Origin: an uncultured Bacilli bacterium
GTDB taxonomy: Bacteria > Bacillota_I > Bacilli_A > RF39 > UBA660
Assembly (NCBI GenBank): GCA_947632375.1
Contig: CANRPF010000002.1
Location: 55,917-119,916, forward strand
Length of the DNA stretch: 64,000 nucleotides
Direction of reading: 5' to 3'
The notes beneath the pieces were generated by a model that saw only the letters and a list, made by a program, of their open reading frames with translations, was not told where the DNA came from and did not search any database. Position 1 is the stretch's first letter, and each line of letters starts with the position of its first letter. Of the stretch, positions 60,666 through 64,000 are shown one piece after another. The translations under genes were made by a program, and so were the position numbers.

Positions 60666-61109
60666 ATGTTAAGCTATGAAGGAATATTTTTTGACGAAGA
60701 TACTATAAAGTTAATACATTCATTAGAAACAAATACATTAGAAGAAGTTAATGATGAAATTCATTGTACTTTTAAATATCATCCAAATAAAAAAGAAACA
60801 TTTGATGACATAGTTGGAAAAGAGTTTGAAATATTTCTTATAAGATATGGAAATGATGGTATGAATAGTGGATTTAAGATATCTTTTTCTGATGAATTAA
60901 TGCCATATTATATAAACTATGATGAAGAAAATTCAAGCATCTTAAAAGTACCACATATTACTGCTTCTTTATCAAAAGGAGCTAAATCTACTAATACTAA
61001 AAATTTAAAATTTATTCCATTAGAAAAACCAATTAAAATTAAAGGTAAATTTGGATATTGGATTAAAGATGAAAATAAAGAATACTTATCTTATAATACT
61101 TATTATTAA
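60666..61109 (+). CDS. Putative 2H phosphoesterase-like protein
   Basis: Paired H-x-T motifs: EIHCTFKY (H33) and VPHITASL (H97). Confidence 0.45.
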   Translation: MLSYEGIFFDEDTIKLIHSLETNTLEEVNDEIHCTFKYHPNKKETFDDIVGKEFEIFLIRYGNDGMNSGFKISFSDELMPYYINYDEENSSILKVPHITASLSKGAKSTNTKNLKFIPLEKPIKIKGKFGYWIKDENKEYLSYNTYY

Positions 61110-61127
61110 AAACTTTAAAAATTGATA

Positions 61128-61634
61128 CTAAGATAATATAAAACCTATAGTATTACAAATTACAGAAATAAAAAACATTAATCCAGCTAATAAATCAGTT
61201 TTATCTTTTTTTATTTTATATCTACTCAAAAAAGTAATACAATTATAAGCACATAATAAACTTACAAGTGACTCCATTGATGTATTTTTATAAAATGAAA
61301 TCAAAATTAAAATAATAGAAAATAAAGCCATTCCAATAATACCATATTTCATAGACTTTAAATTTACCAATTCTGTTAATTTAATAATATTTTCTTCACT
61401 CTTTCGTTCTATATCTTCTCTCTCTATAATTTCACCAGCAAGTATATCATTTATATTTACTTCTAATATTTTACTAAGAGGTTTTAATAACGACATATCC
61501 ATAAGACATATTCCCCTCTCCCATTTGCTAACAGCATTTTTAGTAATACCTAATTTTTCTGCTAAATTTTCTTGTGTCATTTTTTTTAATTTTCTTTGTT
61601 CTGATATGAATTTACCAATTTTTTCTTGATCCAT
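61128..61634 (-). CDS. XRE-family transcriptional regulator with TM C-terminus
   Basis: IGKFISEQRKLKKMTQENLAEKLGITKNAVSKWERGICLMD HTH. Confidence 0.88.
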   Translation of the reverse strand: MDQEKIGKFISEQRKLKKMTQENLAEKLGITKNAVSKWERGICLMDMSLLKPLSKILEVNINDILAGEIIEREDIERKSEENIIKLTELVNLKSMKYGIIGMALFSIILILISFYKNTSMESLVSLLCAYNCITFLSRYKIKKDKTDLLAGLMFFISVICNTIGFILS

Positions 61635-61980
61635 AGTTTTAACTCCTTTCAAAAAGAACTATAACATTTAAACTTTATTTTTTAAACATACCAAAAGTTT
61701 ACTTTGACAAATTATTATCTAATTATTAAACATTAATATACTTAGATTGATTGTAAATATGCAAATATATTACTTTATTACAAGCAAAAATTAAAGGTAG
61801 TAAATATAATAACTTTAAAACTTTAATTACTCATAATCCTAATAATTACCTATAAAATGAAAAAAGAAAGTTGATGATATTTATAAACTCAAATATTTAA
61901 GTTGCTGACAAAAAAGAAGATTTGAAAATATTTTCTTATAGAGAAAATGATATAAAAATTGTAGAACAAGAAAAAATATA

Positions 61981-62007
61981 AAAATAGCAAGCGTGCTATT
62001 TTTTTGT
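61981..62007 (+). terminator. Rho-independent terminator
   Basis: AAATAGCA-AGCG-TGCTATTTTTTTG. Confidence 0.65.
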
Positions 62008-62052
62008 ATTTTAGATTCTTTAAATATTTTCTAAGATTAAATATTTAAAAAA

Positions 62053-62388
62053 CTATGAATATATTAATGCTCCAATTCCGTATATAATTACTAATGAATA
62101 AATTATAACATTTAATATATAATATTTATTTTTCTTATTTTTAAAATTAAATATATGTCCAACAACACCAACTAATATAGAAATTATGGCTATAAAATAA
62201 TTATTAACAAAATTATTAAGTAATAACAAGAACCCATACAATATTAAAATAATATATATAGAATTAATACCTTTAGACTCACTATTTTTAGACAATTTTT
62301 TTGTTGATAAAAACATTAAAAATGCTATGAACACAAATATTATAAATATTAAAACTAATCCAAACATCATTCCATTTACATCAACCAT
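62053..62388 (-). CDS. Small hypothetical membrane protein
   Basis: Three or more TM segments. Confidence 0.45.
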   Translation of the reverse strand: MVDVNGMMFGLVLIFIIFVFIAFLMFLSTKKLSKNSESKGINSIYIILILYGFLLLLNNFVNNYFIAIISILVGVVGHIFNFKNKKNKYYILNVIIYSLVIIYGIGALIYS

Positions 62389-62486
62389 TATTTCACACGC
62401 CTTTCAAGATTATATTTCTGAATTTTTACAAATCTATGATTCATTATTATAATAACACAAGTTCATTCGCACTTCCAACAGTATTA

Positions 62487-63077
62487 TTATTTGTATTTTG
62501 TTTTTAACAAATTTGTTAAACTTTTTATAGCACCCTTCTTATCTTCAATAGTCTGTAATTGTTTGAAAAGAGTTTTAAATGGAATACAAAATTCGTATAT
62601 TCTTGAACCAGATTGACGTATATTAATTGTTATACAATACGGAATTTTAGGAAATTCACCGTCATATTTATCAAATGATAAAATTATTTCATCAGCTTTT
62701 TTTGTTATTTTTAATACATTGGGACATTTAATAGGATAAGCATCACATAATACTGTAATAATATTATTTTAAACTAAAAACTTATACCAAGAAGCGCCTT
62801 TTTCACATTGCATTTGTTCTTGAACACTTTGTAAATTTTCATCTTCTCCTAATATATTACCATTTATTATATCTTTATAAAATTTATCAAATACTGAATA
62901 CACTTCTCCTTGATTATTATTAATGCTAAAAGAAATGCTAGATATATTTCGGTAATCTTCATATTTACAAGATAGATTTATATCAGCTCCGGTTTGATAA
63001 ATTGATAAAACTTTTTCATCTTGTATCAAATCAATATCAAAAGAATTATACTCATTGTTAATTTTTTTAACTTCCAT
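62487..63077 (-). pseudogene. Hypothetical gene interrupted by an in-frame TAA
   Basis: ...ASWYKFLV* then NNIITVLCDAYPIKCPNVLKITKKADEIILSFDKYDGEFPKIPYCITINIRQSGSRIYEFCIPFKTLFKQLQ...KYK* in the same frame (197 codons total). Confidence 0.6.
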
Positions 63078-63109
63078 AAATACCTCTTAAAAATATAAAT
63101 AACCCTAAT

Positions 63110-64000
63110 TTAATTCTTCTGATTTAAAAGTTTTTCTTTTAGACCATCTTCCATATTTATTTTTGTTGGAATTATATATTTTGCATTAATTTTATTAGAT
63201 ATCAAATTGGTAATTACTTTCATTGCTCTTGAACCATCAAACCATAATGGATTATCACTTCTCTTGCGTATTTGATTTAAAGAAGTAATAAGAGCATCAT
63301 GATCATAATCATCACTCATATCTTTTGTTATCATATATTTTTGGTTTTCAGCTTTATACAATTTATTTTCTAATAATTTATAACCTGCATTGTTGTACCA
63401 ATATAAATGATCTCCTCCTGCTAATATTAAAACGTCTGCTTCTATATTTATATTTCCAATTAGTTCGTTAATATAATTATATACTTCATTAAAAGTACAT
63501 TTAGGAATATCCTCTTTTAAACTACTAAATTTTTGAGTAACATCTACAACCCCAAAGTCATAGTATTTTTTATCAATTACTTTACCATTATTAACAAAGA
63601 TTAATTCAGTGGATCCTCCGCCACCAATAAATACACAGATATTTCCGTTGTATTTTATTTTATTATAACATCCCAATGCTGTATATTTTGCTTCATCCTC
63701 TTGAGATACTACTTCTATTTCTACATTAAACTTACTTTTTAGTTTCAAATTAATATTATTTAATTCTTCAGTATTGATATTTCTAAATATACTACAACCG
63801 TAAACATGAATTTCTTTTGTATATTGCAATGCCTTTTCTATTATATTAAATAATTTATTTAAATCATCTTCATCTATTTTTTGATTGTTGTTATAATTTT
63901 TTTTAAATTCTATTGTTGTATTATCCTCATATATCATTTTTTCATTCTCATAAATATGTGTCTTAGTATTATTACTTCCTATCTCAATAATAGCAAATGC
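63110..64000 (-). CDS. Ppx/GppA family phosphatase, N-terminus cut by window end
   Basis: Frame continues upstream to the window edge (AFAIIEIGSNNTKTHIYENEKMIYED); VFIGGGGSTELIFVNNGKV; GGGSTE motif. Confidence 0.82.
   Translation of the reverse strand, partial: AFAIIEIGSNNTKTHIYENEKMIYEDNTTIEFKKNYNNNQKIDEDDLNKLFNIIEKALQYTKEIHVYGCSIFRNINTEELNNINLKLKSKFNVEIEVVSQEDEAKYTALGCYNKIKYNGNICVFIGGGGSTELIFVNNGKVIDKKYYDFGVVDVTQKFSSLKEDIPKCTFNEVYNYINELIGNINIEADVLILAGGDHLYWYNNAGYKLLENKLYKAENQKYMITKDMSDDYDHDALITSLNQIRKRSDNPLWFDGSRAMKVITNLISNKINAKYIIPTKINMEDGLKEKLLNQKN

Noticed and set aside
1-64000. IS elements, prophage, CRISPR arrays or rRNA operons
   Set aside because: No transposase, phage structural genes, regularly spaced repeats or rRNA sequence recognised

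Overview
AT-rich, gene-dense chromosomal window of a Firmicutes/Bacilli- or Mollicutes-related type (taxonomy is inference). Most genes read on the minus strand. Housekeeping content includes queA (partial), tRNA-Trp(CCA), phosphoketolase, tsaD/rimI/tsaB, mscL, leuS with a T-box leader, engB, recU-PBP1, galU, ylxM, ftsY, rnhB, rbgA, mutS, dCMP deaminase, a ThyX-like gene with tmk, and a Ppx/GppA gene cut by the window edge. The most striking signal is at 12.3-15.1 kb: a locally GC-rich, AAC-codon-rich non-coding template-like repeat (about 12490-12599) next to a matching variable-repeat-like segment (about 12815-12927) in the 3' end of a SipW/TasA-type surface protein. Differences are concentrated at template adenines, as expected for a diversity-generating retroelement (DGR). 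No reverse transcriptase or Avd gene is in the window, so it would have to act in trans. Other notable items: a Nudix domain inside the LeuRS editing region, a 25-nt palindrome in a BRO/DinD-like gene, a cytidylyltransferase-oxidoreductase fusion in a surface-polymer-like operon, a divergent ThyX-like protein, a possible 2H phosphoesterase, a lineage-type paralog family, dispersed type IV pilus parts, and several broken or non-canonically started ORFs. All family calls come from reading motifs by eye; no database search was run.
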